A stretch of DNA of 64,000 nt from Saccharum officinarum (lineage: Eukaryota; Streptophyta; Magnoliopsida; Poales; Poaceae): NCBI GenBank assembly GCA_020631735.1, contig CM036191.1:40221335-40285334 (forward strand). The letters run 5' to 3'. A program made the position numbers and the translations under genes. Of this stretch, positions 12,036 to 21,175 are shown one piece after another; the first letter of the stretch is position 1; every line of letters begins with the position of its first letter. The notes under the pieces are model-generated. The model saw only the letters and a program-made list of their open reading frames with translations. It was not told the origin of the DNA and made no database searches.

Positions 12036-13471
12036 ACAACAACATAGCCTTTTGTCCCAAGCAAGTTGGGGTAGGCTAGAGATGAAACCCAAAAGAGACG
12101 AGAAACAGGGAGACACATAAAGGGACATAAAGGGCACAAGATAAAAAGAGGTCATGGTTCAGGCACGTTGATTGTCAATCTCCAAGCGCTCCTGTCCATA
12201 GGTAAATCCTTGGAGATATTCCACTCCTTAAGATCTCTCTTAACGGACTTGTCCCAAGTTAGTTTAGGTCGACCTCTACTGTTCTTTACATTATCGGCCC
12301 TCTTTAGAACTCCACTACGCACCGGTGCCTCAGGAGGCCTCCGTTGGACATGTCCAAACCATCTCAACCGATGTTGAATCAATTTCTCCTCAATTGGTGC
12401 CACCCCAACCCTATCCCGAATATCGTCGTTCCGGACTCTATCCCTCCTTGTGTGCCCACAGCACCAACGCAACATATGCATCTCTGCTACACTCAATTGC
12501 CGGACATGTCGCCTTTTTGTAGGCCAACACTCAGCACCGTATAACATCGTCGGACGAATCGCCGTCCAATAGAACTTACCTTTCAGCTTCTGAGGCACCC
12601 TTTTGTCACAGAGAACGCCAGAAGCTTGACGCCATTTCAACCAACCGGCTGAAATTATATGCCTAACATCTTCATCAATGTCTCCATCCTTTTGTAGCAT
12701 CGACCCTAAATACCGAAAAGTATCCTTCTTGGTCACCACTTGCCCATCGAGGCTAACGTCTCCCTCCTCGTACCTAGTCGCGCTGAAATCGCACCTCATG
12801 TACTCGGTCTTAGTCCTACTAAGTCTGAACCCTTTCGACTCTAACGTGTGCGTCCATAGTTCTAACTTCCTATTAACCCCCGTCCTACTGTCATCAACTA
12901 GCACCACATCATCAGCAAAGAGCATACACCAAGGGATATCACCTTGTATGTTCCTTGTGACCTCATCCATCACCAAAGCAAATAAATAAGGGCTCAAAGC
13001 TGACCTCTGATGCAGTACTATTTTAATTAGAAAGTCACTGGTGTCGCTATCACATGTTCGGACAAACATTACCACATCCCTGTACATATCCTTGACGAGG
13101 GTAACGTACTTAGTTGGGACTTTGTGCTTTTCCAAGGCCCACCACATGACATTTCTCGGTACTTTGTCATATGCCTTCTCGAGGTCAATAAAGACCATGT
13201 GCAAGTCCTTCTTCTGCTCCCTATATCTCTCCATCAATTGTCGTAATAAGAAAATCGCCTCCATGGTCGACCTACCAGACATGAACCCAAACTGATTTTG
13301 GGTCACATGTGTCACTCTCCTTAGACGATGCTCGATAACCCTCTCCCAGAGCTTCATCGTATGGCTCATCAACTTAATCCCACGGTAGTTAGTACAACTT
13401 TGAACATCTCCCTTGTTCTTGAAGATAGATACTAATATACTTCTCCTCCATTCTTCAGGCATCTTGTTAGA
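12036..13471 (-). mobile_element. 5'-truncated RTE-clade LINE inside the Helitron
   Basis: The body is flanked by a 16-bp direct repeat, ATATTTTAGATGAGCT, at 12020-12035 and 13472-13487, which is the target-site duplication. The 3' end on the minus strand reads GGGACAAAAGGCTATGTTGTTGT, the TTG-rich tail usual for plant RTE elements. The 5' end is cut within the reverse transcriptase, as is common for LINEs after incomplete reverse transcription. It is younger than the Helitron sequence it entered. Confidence 0.9.
12152..13471 (-). pseudogene. RTE-type reverse transcriptase fragment
   Basis: The frame stays open for 466 codons (12152-13552), but the first 27 residues or so come from the host target, so the LINE part begins near [10 protein letters not shown] at 13471. 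Reverse transcriptase motifs are in order: [63 protein letters not shown] and the catalytic FADD box ([13 protein letters not shown]) at about 12890-12930. After these comes the C-terminal segment with [13 protein letters not shown] and [13 protein letters not shown] residues. The endonuclease domain and the start of the RT are missing, so it is not a working LINE protein. The family motif GLHQGSALS reads VLHQRSALS here and GQHQGSALS in the second copy. Confidence 0.9.
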
Positions 13472-13487
13472 TATTTTAGATGAGCTA

Positions 13488-15100
13488 ATCAACATATTTT
13501 TACTAGCAATGAACTGGGTTATGGCAGTACTGTGCTTTTTAGTTTTTGCCATATCTTCCTACTCTATTGCCAATTCTAATCCATGAAACTCTTTACCTAC
13601 TTGTTCCTGATGGTGTAGTTCCTGCAACAACTGAATCTTGAGAACATGCATGGACAAACCTTTTTTCAGTGTGACGAAGTTGCTGCATCATCTTGATCCA
13701 TACCGATGGTCAAATCCCGGGCAGGCGCTAGCTGATTGCAATGGCCGCACCATGACACGAAGAACTCAACCAGCATGGCAGCACCACCAAATGGCCATGG
13801 AGGCGACTAAGGCGACAATCTGGACACATGAAGCTATACCCAGACCATATCACAGGAATGGACATATAAAAACACCGCACAATCATAAGGATCTCCTACC
13901 ACTTACCAAGGTCCAAGACGTGAAGAGATAGTTTTTCCATCCGATAGTCTTGTACTTGTAACCAAAGGAACCAAGCCAATCACAGCAACAGACCTGCAAA
14001 TGAATGCAAAAGTTCAAAGAGCTTCTCAAATTTCAGTACAACGCTTGATGGCTGATAGAAAAAATGCAAAGCATCATCAATCAATCAATCAACCATCAAA
14101 CTTTTTCATGAATGCTACTACTGTGTGATGCTAGCAATGGACATATATTTTTGGCAACCAAAGCCTACAGACTACATGAGCTAACTTATGTCGTACCTGC
14201 AAGCAAAATGCTTGCAATGGCAAGCAAACACATTTTGGAATTCACTTGCTTTCATCAACTAAATCAAATGTGACACAACAATGCTAAATAGGTATTGACA
14301 TGGTGTTGTAAAGGGTGTCTGCAACGATTTAGATATGTCCTAGACAGTAATGCAGCAAGAAAATAAATAAGGTACTGCTCTCCGATTTGGTTAGCCCCAT
14401 ACTACCACTTCTCTAATGTGTATCACATACAATTCTACCACAAGTAAAGGTCGCCAAATCCAAGGGCCTCTTGAGGACCAGCATCACATATACAGGCTTG
14501 CGTGGGAGCAGCCCCTTTCACCACGAGTAGAACTTTAGAAGCACCGGCTGGGGTGGGTAAGGGTGACAGGAAGGGGATCTAGAGCTAGGACGCCAGAGAC
14601 TGAAGCTGCTCACCGTAGTAGATCCGATCTGACATTCCTAGAGGACAAGATGCCCAGCTCGCACAAAGATCCCCTCCGCCGTCAGGAGGTCGGCGTCGTC
14701 GTCGCACGAGATCCCCTCGAGGCCTCCATCGTCGGGAGGCCAGCGTCGTGAGTGGCAAGCAGGGACGCCGCGAAGGCCAGCGAGCTCCTCCTGATCTGCA
14801 CACGCTGATCTCGCTTGGCTCCCCATGGTCAAGCGACGGTGGCACCGGGAGACACGAGGCGAGCAGCGAGGGGTGGCGGGGTGGAGAAGAGAATGAATGG
14901 GAAGCTAGGGTCGGGGGGCTTGCGGCGGACAGGGGGTGTTCTTTGCAAAACTGCCCGGGATCGCGGGTTGATTTCCGTGTTCATAAAGGGCTTTTTTGCG
15001 AGGTAGAGACGGGCCTGTGGCCTGCGGCCTCGCGCGTCGTCGCTGAAGAAAAGAAGGCACGGGACAGGTGTCGAGCCCAGAAAAGGCCACCAAGGCTCCG
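13488..15100 (-). other. Probable captured gene fragments in the Helitron
   Basis: On the minus strand, 13488-13620 reads as a gene-like peptide ([19 protein letters not shown]) with one upstream stop, and 14560-14900 is GC-rich with short frames typical of grass first exons. Between them, 13930-14560 is AT-rich and intron-like. I do not recognise the source genes. Grass Helitrons often carry such pieces; that these are captured exons is inference from composition and context. Confidence 0.4.
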
Positions 15101-15214
15101 TCTAGTTTTTGGAAGAGTAGACACGAGAAATTGATTCAACATCGGGGAAGAGTAGACACGAGAAAAGTCGGGGTGAAGAAAAGCTAAGTCTAGGGACTTT
15201 TAATCAACCTTAGA

Positions 15215-15459
15215 TTTTGGAAGAGTAGACACGAGAGTGACACAATGTAGCAAGAAGAGAGAAGAGCTTCATTCATATCTTAGCTCTCTAGCTAGTCTAG
15301 TTTAGGGAGTGAGTGAAGAATAGTAAGAGTGGAGAAGTACCGGGGTTGTCAGCTACCTCCATTTGTAGCGGAAGAAATGCCAGGAATGTCAGCTCCATCT
15401 TCACTTGTACCTCGACGTACTTAGTACTACTTGGAGTACAAAGGTTCGTGTTCTTCTAC
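15215..15459 (+). mobile_element. LTR c, second part
   Basis: It resumes the LTR with TTTTGGAAGAGTAGACACGAG and follows LTR b to GTTCTTCTA, where a CACTA end begins at 15460. The remaining third of the LTR (the part starting TGGTGGTGAGCTC in LTR b) is not found anywhere to the right, so it lies beyond the nested elements or has been lost. Confidence 0.85.
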
Positions 15460-16270
15460 CACTACAAGAAATATATCATCTTTTGACATTTGATATATGT
15501 CATAATACTTGAAAATATGTCATAGGTCATCATATGTGACACCAAGTTGACGAAAAATGAAACGTCAAAAGATGAGCGTCTTTAATGACAACGTGTGACG
15601 TTTAGGTGTTAAAGTCATAACATTATGATATTGATTTTAAAGGTCACAAATAATTAAGACATCTCATTTAATGTCATGGGTTTTTTGAGCTTGCCACGTA
15701 GGCAGATGCCACGTAGGATGACACGTTGCCATAGCGCTGACGTGGCAGACAGGCTCATAATGGGCCGAGCCCATTGTTGTAGCTTATTTTCTGCGTGGCC
15801 CATTTCTTGTTTCAATGCTTTTTCAGCCCATTTCTAAATTATATTTATTTTGGCCCAATCCAACCTATTTAGGCTGAGCCCACGAATGTTTTTACCCAGC
15901 TCACATTAATATTTTTGGGCTAGCCCACATTATTTATGGGCTGTTTAGGCTAAGCCCACACAATATTTTTTGACTGGTCCACAGCTTTTTATTAGGCCAG
16001 CCCGCACCATTTTTTTTCTATGCCTCATTTTTCTCAGGCTAGCCCAAATAAGACAATGCGATTGCAAAACTAAAAGACACAATTTCATTTTCGGATTACC
16101 ATTCCAGACAATACTGTTCGAAAGCAAACAAACTCATGTTCGGACATACATATACATTTTCTAATGACCAAATCAAAAGTGACAGATGTATGGCCATATT
16201 CTTTTAAACTACTAACAAAACACCTGCAACAAAATATACTCAGTGGCTAGGGCAAACACCACAAATGCGC
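15460..16270 (+). mobile_element. Left end of a CACTA (En/Spm-type) DNA transposon
   Basis: The sequence CACTACAAGAAA at 15460 is a CACTA terminal inverted repeat, placed directly against interrupted LTR c. The next 260 bp are dense in TGACA, TGTCA, TGACG and ATGTCAT motifs on both strands, the subterminal repeats to which these transposases bind. From 15660 it turns into GGCCCA/TGGGCC-rich sequence. I found no matching TTTCTTGTAGTG right end, so the extent is unknown; the end given here is only where captured gene sequence starts. Confidence 0.7.
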
Positions 16271-16280
16271 CATTACAACT

Positions 16281-16391
16281 CTAATGGTGAGCTGCAACAG
16301 CAAGGGCTCGCTCAGCTTTCTCCTTGGCCTTGCGAGCAGCAGTTCTGATCTGACGTTGCTTCTCCTTGTAGATCCTATTCCTACGCTGGAA
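16281..16391 (-). pseudogene. Captured last exon of an unrecognised gene
   Basis: Read on the minus strand, a splice-acceptor-like TTCTTCTGCAG precedes a 37-codon open stretch ending in TAG. It encodes a basic, helical-looking tail, RNRIYKEKQRQIRTAARKAK followed by EKAERALAVAAHH. The composition and clean stop look like a real gene terminus carried inside transposon sequence. A possible start exon with a GAG|GTACAG donor lies at about 16773-16796 (MASCISR), but its phase does not match this exon with the obvious acceptor. I cannot name the gene. Confidence 0.45.
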
Positions 16392-17174
16392 CTGCAGAAG
16401 AATTACAGAGCCTCAAGTTAATAAATAATATTTCCAACGGCGGAAAATCATGCGTGGAAGCCATGACAGATCTAGGTAGGCAAACACAACTAGGATTGGT
16501 GGGGATCTGACATAGGGTTCAGAGTCGGATGCAGTTCAGCAGTCAAAATGCTCAACTACTACTACGAGTAACAAGAGACAAATTCATGTGCATTCTCTTT
16601 GCCTTTTTAAAAAGAAAAGCAGGGACGCATCGAATAACCAAGTATGTTTGAAGAGAAAAGGCTTGATTTGCTTTCCTGCGGCGAGCCCAAGCAACGGACC
16701 TACACATTGTACCCAAAAATATTTTTTGCAATCAATACGCGGTACCGTGCTGAAGACTCTGAATTAAGCTGTACCTCGCGAGATGCAAGAAGCCATCCAA
16801 GCTTCGAATCCTGGAGGCGGAGGCGAGCTGCGCGTGCCTCTCCCGTCAGCTCGGTGACGACCCACTAGTCAGGGAAACGAACGGGGATGGCGCCGCGAAT
16901 AGAACGGCGGCCTCAGTCCTCCTCCTCCTCACCCCTCCATGGCCGCAAGAGGATAGCGAGGCAGCTGGGTGTGCCTTTCTCCCTCTCCCTCTCCCTCCTC
17001 GCCCGCCTCTGCACCTCCTTCTCGTTGCGGGCCGTCCATCAGTCGCGCGGGCGGGCGAGATCCGCTGCCCACTGCATGCAAGGCCGAGATTCACCGACAT
17101 TGGTGTGTGCATCGAGATCAACAGTGCTTGCCGTCGGCACAGATGGAGGGGAACAGTGCAGCAGGCAGGGCGGG
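16392..17174. other. GC-rich gene-like stretch without a supported gene
   Basis: 16400-16780 is mixed composition and 16790-17170 is GC-rich with CTCCCTCTCC runs, like a grass promoter or first exon. Short frames occur in all directions and none has a recognisable domain. It is probably further captured sequence within the CACTA-derived region. Confidence 0.4.
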
Positions 17175-17872
17175 GAATGGGAGGGGCGTATCTGCGGCCC
17201 AGGCCTCTAGGGCCCAGGCCCTAGTCGTTGGCCCAATAACATTAATACACCTTATATAATTTTTAGCCCAACAAGGCAACAACCAAGGCCCAACACCACA
17301 ACAGGCCTCAGCTCTAAGCCTCTCACTCGTCTGTCCGTCTCCTTGTCCCTGCTACGCTGCACCCCGCACGAGCCGCGTACACCCCGCGCCCCCGCCGTAG
17401 TCCCGCGGGAGGGCAGGAGGCGAGGAGCTAGCCGCCGCTGCCCTCTGCGTCGCACGCTGCCGGATCCTGGAGCCGTCCATCCCACCGGCATCCCGGCCCG
17501 ACTCCCTCCGCCGCTCCACGTCCGCGGCTTCCGCGCAGCACAGGGGGCCGCGCCGGCCGCCCGGTCGCCTCACCGGCTGCCTGCTGACGGTCGCCAGCCT
17601 GCGCCCCTCGCCCTCCAGGTCTCTGGCCCTGACCGGCTGGCCCCCAGCTGCCTAGCTGTGTCCGCCGTGAGGCCATAACCCGTCTGCTAGTCTACTGTGT
17701 GCAGTGTGAGCACATTTTTTCCTTTTTCAATCTCTACTGAATTTCTATTCAGATTCAATATTTCATTTGGATTGAATTGAAATTAGAAATATGAATCTCA
17801 TCATGTGTGTTGTACAACATTCTTAGCTTCTTAGAGGCCCTAGTCTTGAGTAAAACCTGGCTCCGCCACTGG
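17175..17872. mobile_element. Possible non-autonomous hAT-like remnant
   Basis: The right end CCTGGCTCCGCCACTG at 17857-17872 (reverse complement CAGTGGCGGAGCCAGG) resembles a hAT terminal repeat common in grasses. The left edge, AGGGGCGTATCTGCGGCCCAG at about 17175, is a weak match. The interior has GGCCCA-rich flanks and a GC-rich core at 17330-17680 with no recognisable protein. I could not confirm an 8-bp target duplication. Confidence 0.3.
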
Positions 17873-18139
17873 GCGGCGGCGACTGGGTGCCAATTTGCTA
17901 GAGAGAAGGCAGAGGTAGGACTAGGAGAATGTTGAACAGTGGTTAGGGTTAGGGAGAGATGCTTATATGCGAAGCAGGGAGGATCTGAGCCATCGGATGA
18001 ACATATGGACGGCAGATGATGACTGAGTATAGTTGGGCCTTCGACCCATACTGGGCCGATCAAATATTTTGGGCCACTACTGCAGTTTAATATTCTTTTG
18101 TTTTATCTTTATTAGTGCAAAAACATGTCTAAATTCTAA
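17873..18139. other. Stretch with no supported gene
   Basis: This holds a short GGTTAGGGTTAGGG sequence and GGGCC motifs but no convincing frame or repeat structure. It is the left flank of the small Helitron that follows. Confidence 0.5.
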
Positions 18140-19264
18140 TCTAAACCTCCTATAAAGCTAAGACCCACTAAATAATTCTATGCAATTTGATTGGTTCAAT
18201 CCTGAAAAGTGATGTCATGTGACGTCATCAAATCAGTTACCCCAACTAAGCCTCATTTATCTCCCACTAGCTATTTCTTTCGAAATAGAAAAAAGTTGTA
18301 GCACCTAAACTAAGTATCATAATTAAAATCCAATTGCAGCATGGTATTCCTCGCAATAAACTCTTCAAAACAAGACCCCACATGGATATATTTCGATAAC
18401 TTTTTTACAAACATTTAAACAGCCGTTTCTAAACAAAAAAACCTAGCAAAACTGCATATCACATGGATTACATGTGGTCCTACAAAACATGCATGATTTT
18501 ATGAAGGAAAACTCCTAAAACTTTTGGGAGGGGATGACCCTCAGGTATAGTAGGGGTGAGGGGTTCGGGTGGATGAGGTTAGCCTCCCGTACTGGCCGAT
18601 CCTATAGGTTAGTGACCGTGTTTTCTTTGATAACCGTTTCTAAGCGAAATCCCATTTTTTAAGAAAAACCTAGCAAAACTGCATATCACATGGATTACAT
18701 GTGGTCCTCCGAAACATGTATGATTTTGTGAAGGAAAACTCCTAGAACTTTTAGGAGGGGGATGACCCTCAGGTATAGTAGGGGTGAGGGGTTCTGGTGG
18801 ATGAGATTAATCTCCCGTACTGGCCGATCCTATAGGTTAGTGACCGTGCTTTCTTTGATAACTATTTCTAAGCAAAAGCCTGTTTCTAAGCAAAAACCTA
18901 GCAAAATTACATATCACATGGATTATATGTGGTTCTCCGAAACATGTATGATTTTGTGAAGGAAAACTCCTAAAACTTTTGAGAGGGCGATGACCCTCAG
19001 GTATAGTAGGGGTGAGGGGTGAGGGTGGATGAGATTAGTCTCCTGTACTGGTCGATCCTATAGGTTAGTGACCGTGTTTTCTTTGATATGGTTTTTGTTG
19101 TCTTTAGTTACACCTTTAGCAAAAAAACTAAATTTGTTCTCTGCTTATATCGCATATATACTTATGTATTATACACCAACGAGATTCCTTCTATATCCTA
19201 TTTCTCCTAACTTAATTCAAATTACTCTTACATTCCCGTAGCAACGCACGGAGAATTCACCTAG
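18140..19264 (+). mobile_element. Small non-autonomous Helitron
   Basis: The left end, TCTAAACCTCCTATAAAGC preceded by A, fits the TC start. The right end has the hairpin CCGT-AGCAACGC-ACGG, then AGAATTCAC and CTAG at 19261-19264 followed by T. The CCCGTAGCAACGCACGG form is the classic 3' end of grass Helitrons. It is 1,125 bp, has no coding capacity and contains an array of about 228-bp repeats. Confidence 0.75.
18441..19085 (+). repeat. Tandem array, about 228-bp unit, 2.8 copies
   Basis: The anchor ACCTAGCAAAA recurs at 18441, 18668 and 18896 (periods 227 and 228). Each unit contains CATATCACATGGATTACATG, ACTCCTA-AACTTTT, GATGACCCTCAGGTATAGTA and CCGATCCTATAGGTTAGTGA. The third copy is partial. 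The whole array lies within the small Helitron. Confidence 0.85.
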
Positions 19265-19467
19265 TCAATATTGTATATATGAGTCCTATGCGCCTTAACA
19301 CAATTTTTATGTAAACTACACTACACAAGTAGTGTTACTTACGATTTTTGAGAACTTTTGAAGTGGTTTTCCATTTTCTAAGGTTTAAGTGAATTTTTAT
19401 GCGGCATGGAAAGTAACTCAATTTAAACTACATGTCATGATGGACAATGTTCAAAAATTAGACCAAA
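19265..19467. other. AT-rich stretch with no gene
   Basis: I see no reading frame or known terminus here. It is the target sequence between the small Helitron and the second CACTA end. Confidence 0.5.
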
Positions 19468-19539
19468 CACTACTACAAAAAAGATACGTAGCAGCGCCTC
19501 TTTTTTTAAATCCGATTTTGTAGGGGCAGCGTTGAATAG
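19468..19539 (+). mobile_element. Terminal fragment of a second CACTA transposon
   Basis: CACTACTACAAAAAAG at 19468 is a CACTA end of a different family from the one at 15460, followed by GTAGCAGCGCC and AGGGGCAGCG typical of grass subterminal sequence. It is cut after 72 bp by the LTR element at 19540, so the remainder is not in the window. Confidence 0.65.
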
Positions 19540-21160
19540 TGTAACACCCTAAATTCTGCATTGTTTCAAAATAGATAAAATTGATTTAATTATGTATTTG
19601 TTTGTGCATTCAAATTTAGGGAATAATAAATTTGGTGAAAATAAAATAAATCATAAGGATTAGTTACATGTTGATGCATTCATGCCGATGCATTTTATTT
19701 ATTGTGGTGACTGGTTTTTATCTCTTTGCTAAAAGGTTTAAAAATCATTTTTGAGATTGGATTTGGAAAAGCAATTTAGAAAAAGAATAAATTCTTTCCT
19801 CCCTCTCTCCCTCCAATTCGGCCTGTTGGCCCGATCATCCCCGCCGGCCCGTTTTCCCTCTCCCTCTTCTCATTCGGCCGAAGCCCAGCCGGCCCCTTTT
19901 CTTTTCCCTCACTCTCCCTTCCTATTTCCTGGGTCGGCCCATCACCGACCGGTAACCACCAGCACCCTTCTCTACTCCTCTGTGTCAATGACACGTCGGG
20001 CCCGCCTGTCGGCGCCGTCTCCCACCTCCGTCGTTCGAACTCGCACGCACGGAGACACAACTGTCGCCCGCGCTCACGTTTTCGTGTCGTGGGAGTCTTT
20101 GCCCGCGCCCTAGCCTCTATAAATGGGAGCCAGACCCCGTCGCCACCCCCTGCTGTAGTTTCCTCCTCGCTCGCTCGAGTTCGCCGCACTGCAACCCTAG
20201 CCGAGCATGTCGCCGGAGCTGCCGCAGCCATAGTCGTCGTCCACCGCTTCACCGTCGAAATGAGTGAGTCGCCGCGCACCTCCACGCGGTAGCGGACCTC
20301 CTCACTCCATTCTCCCTTTTTCCCTCCCTCTCTTTTGCTCACAAATCGACACCGAACCACCGCAGGAGGCCGACGACCGCCTCAGTGAGCACTCTACCGT
20401 CTCCGTTCATCCTCCGACTGATTTGGGGTCCATGGTGAGCTCGCCTTCATCTCCGCTCTCTCCCAGTGCTTTTGATTCATCAAATCATGGCCATAAGCCC
20501 TATTCGCATGCTTGATGGTGAGCTCTTGCCGCCAGCCATGGTGCGCACGCCGCGCGGGCCACTCCTCGGCCGCGTGTTGTCCCGGGGTGAGCTCGCCATC
20601 GTCCCCGCATCATCCCAGTGGCCTCGGTGTTCGGTTTGGTGGCCCGTAGGCCCCGTTTCCCCCGCACTGGCAAGCTCTTCGCCGCAGACAATGGTTGTGC
20701 CGCCGCGACCGCCACTGTTCCGGCTGGCCAACCACCCCTCCTTTCCCCTCATCTAATCGTAGTCGTCCAAATCAAATCCAACGGCTAAATGCAGTAAACG
20801 GTGTATACCTTTTGAGCCTCATGAATCCCCATGTTATGCTTGTGGAGTACAAAATGTACTCACGCTTGTTTATTTTTAATACTTTGGAAAAATCCCGGAT
20901 GGGTACCAGATTGCTAGAGATTGGAGCAAACAGGCTTGTGATCAACCAGTCAGTTGTCCCTATGGAGTGGAGTCTTCACCTAAAGACCAGAGTTGTCTTT
21001 CTGTTGTTTGCTTTATAAGGTTATATCTTTTATAATAAGTACGTTATATATTGAACATTGTCTTTTGATATTACCCTTATTTGTTGCTATATGTGAGATT
21101 TGACTTCCTGGGCTCACATATGGTGTGTATCTGGTTTTGTTCTTAAAACCGGGTGCTACA
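19540..21160 (+). mobile_element. 5' LTR of a Tekay/Del-like chromovirus (deleted form)
   Basis: It begins TGTAACACCC and ends GGGTGCTACA, near-perfect inverted termini, and is followed three bases later by a tRNA-iMet primer-binding site. The first 1.24 kb match the second LTR at 23141 closely; after 20783 they diverge, because this LTR lacks at least 1.8 kb that the other has. It contains a TATA box and a GC-rich, gene-like leader. The long frames on both strands through 19776-20760 are low-complexity R/P/S readings and not proteins. Confidence 0.85.
20118..20124 (+). promoter_or_regulatory. TATA box of the chromovirus LTR
   Basis: CTCTATAAATGGGAGCC lies about 580 bp into the LTR, and is conserved at 23720 in the other LTR and at 41095 and 44698 in the second copies. 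A GC-rich leader with CTCGCTCGCTCGAG follows, resembling a housekeeping-gene 5' leader. Confidence 0.6.
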
Positions 21161-21163
21161 AAG

Positions 21164-21175
21164 TGGTATCAGAGC
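21164..21175 (+). promoter_or_regulatory. Primer-binding site (tRNA-iMet)
   Basis: TGGTATCAGAGC begins three bases after the LTR end and is complementary to the 3' end of plant initiator tRNA-Met. It fixes the element as plus-strand oriented. Confidence 0.9.

Larger units (their letters stand above)
11191..15214 (-). mobile_element. Non-autonomous Helitron in LTR c
   Basis: Read on the minus strand the 3' end is GGGCGCCC-GAA-GGGCGC (a strong hairpin), about 10 bases, then CTAG followed by T. This is the Helitron 3' signature. The other end begins TC and is preceded by A. Removing 11191-15214 restores the LTR sequence ACACAA|TTTTGG, which agrees with uninterrupted LTR b, so insertion was between A and T with no target duplication, as known for Helitrons. 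No Rep/helicase gene is present, so it depends on another element. It carries gene-like fragments and a LINE. The segment 15108-15214 holds two extra copies of the GGAAGAGTAGACACGAGA stretch of the host LTR, so the 5' end could be more complex. Confidence 0.8.

Noticed and set aside
12168..13295. Plus-strand frames of 65-103 codons across the LINE
   Set aside because: They are antisense to the reverse-transcriptase frame, which has clear motifs on the minus strand.
14585..15134. Several overlapping frames of 60-128 codons on both strands
   Set aside because: They overlap one another in a GC-rich Helitron segment and show no domain. At most they are pieces of a captured first exon.
16846..17678. 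Cluster of 70-111-codon frames on both strands
   Set aside because: Composition-driven frames in GC-rich sequence with no recognisable motif and no splice structure that I could support.
17938..17955. TTAGGGTTAGGG-like interstitial telomere repeat
   Set aside because: Only two units, and the plant telomere unit is TTTAGGG, so this is chance-level.
19776..20360. 194-codon minus-strand frame and many overlapping frames in the GC-rich LTR
   Set aside because: It lies entirely within an LTR and is arginine/glycine/serine-rich low-complexity reading of GC-rich DNA. The same frame reappears truncated in the other LTR.
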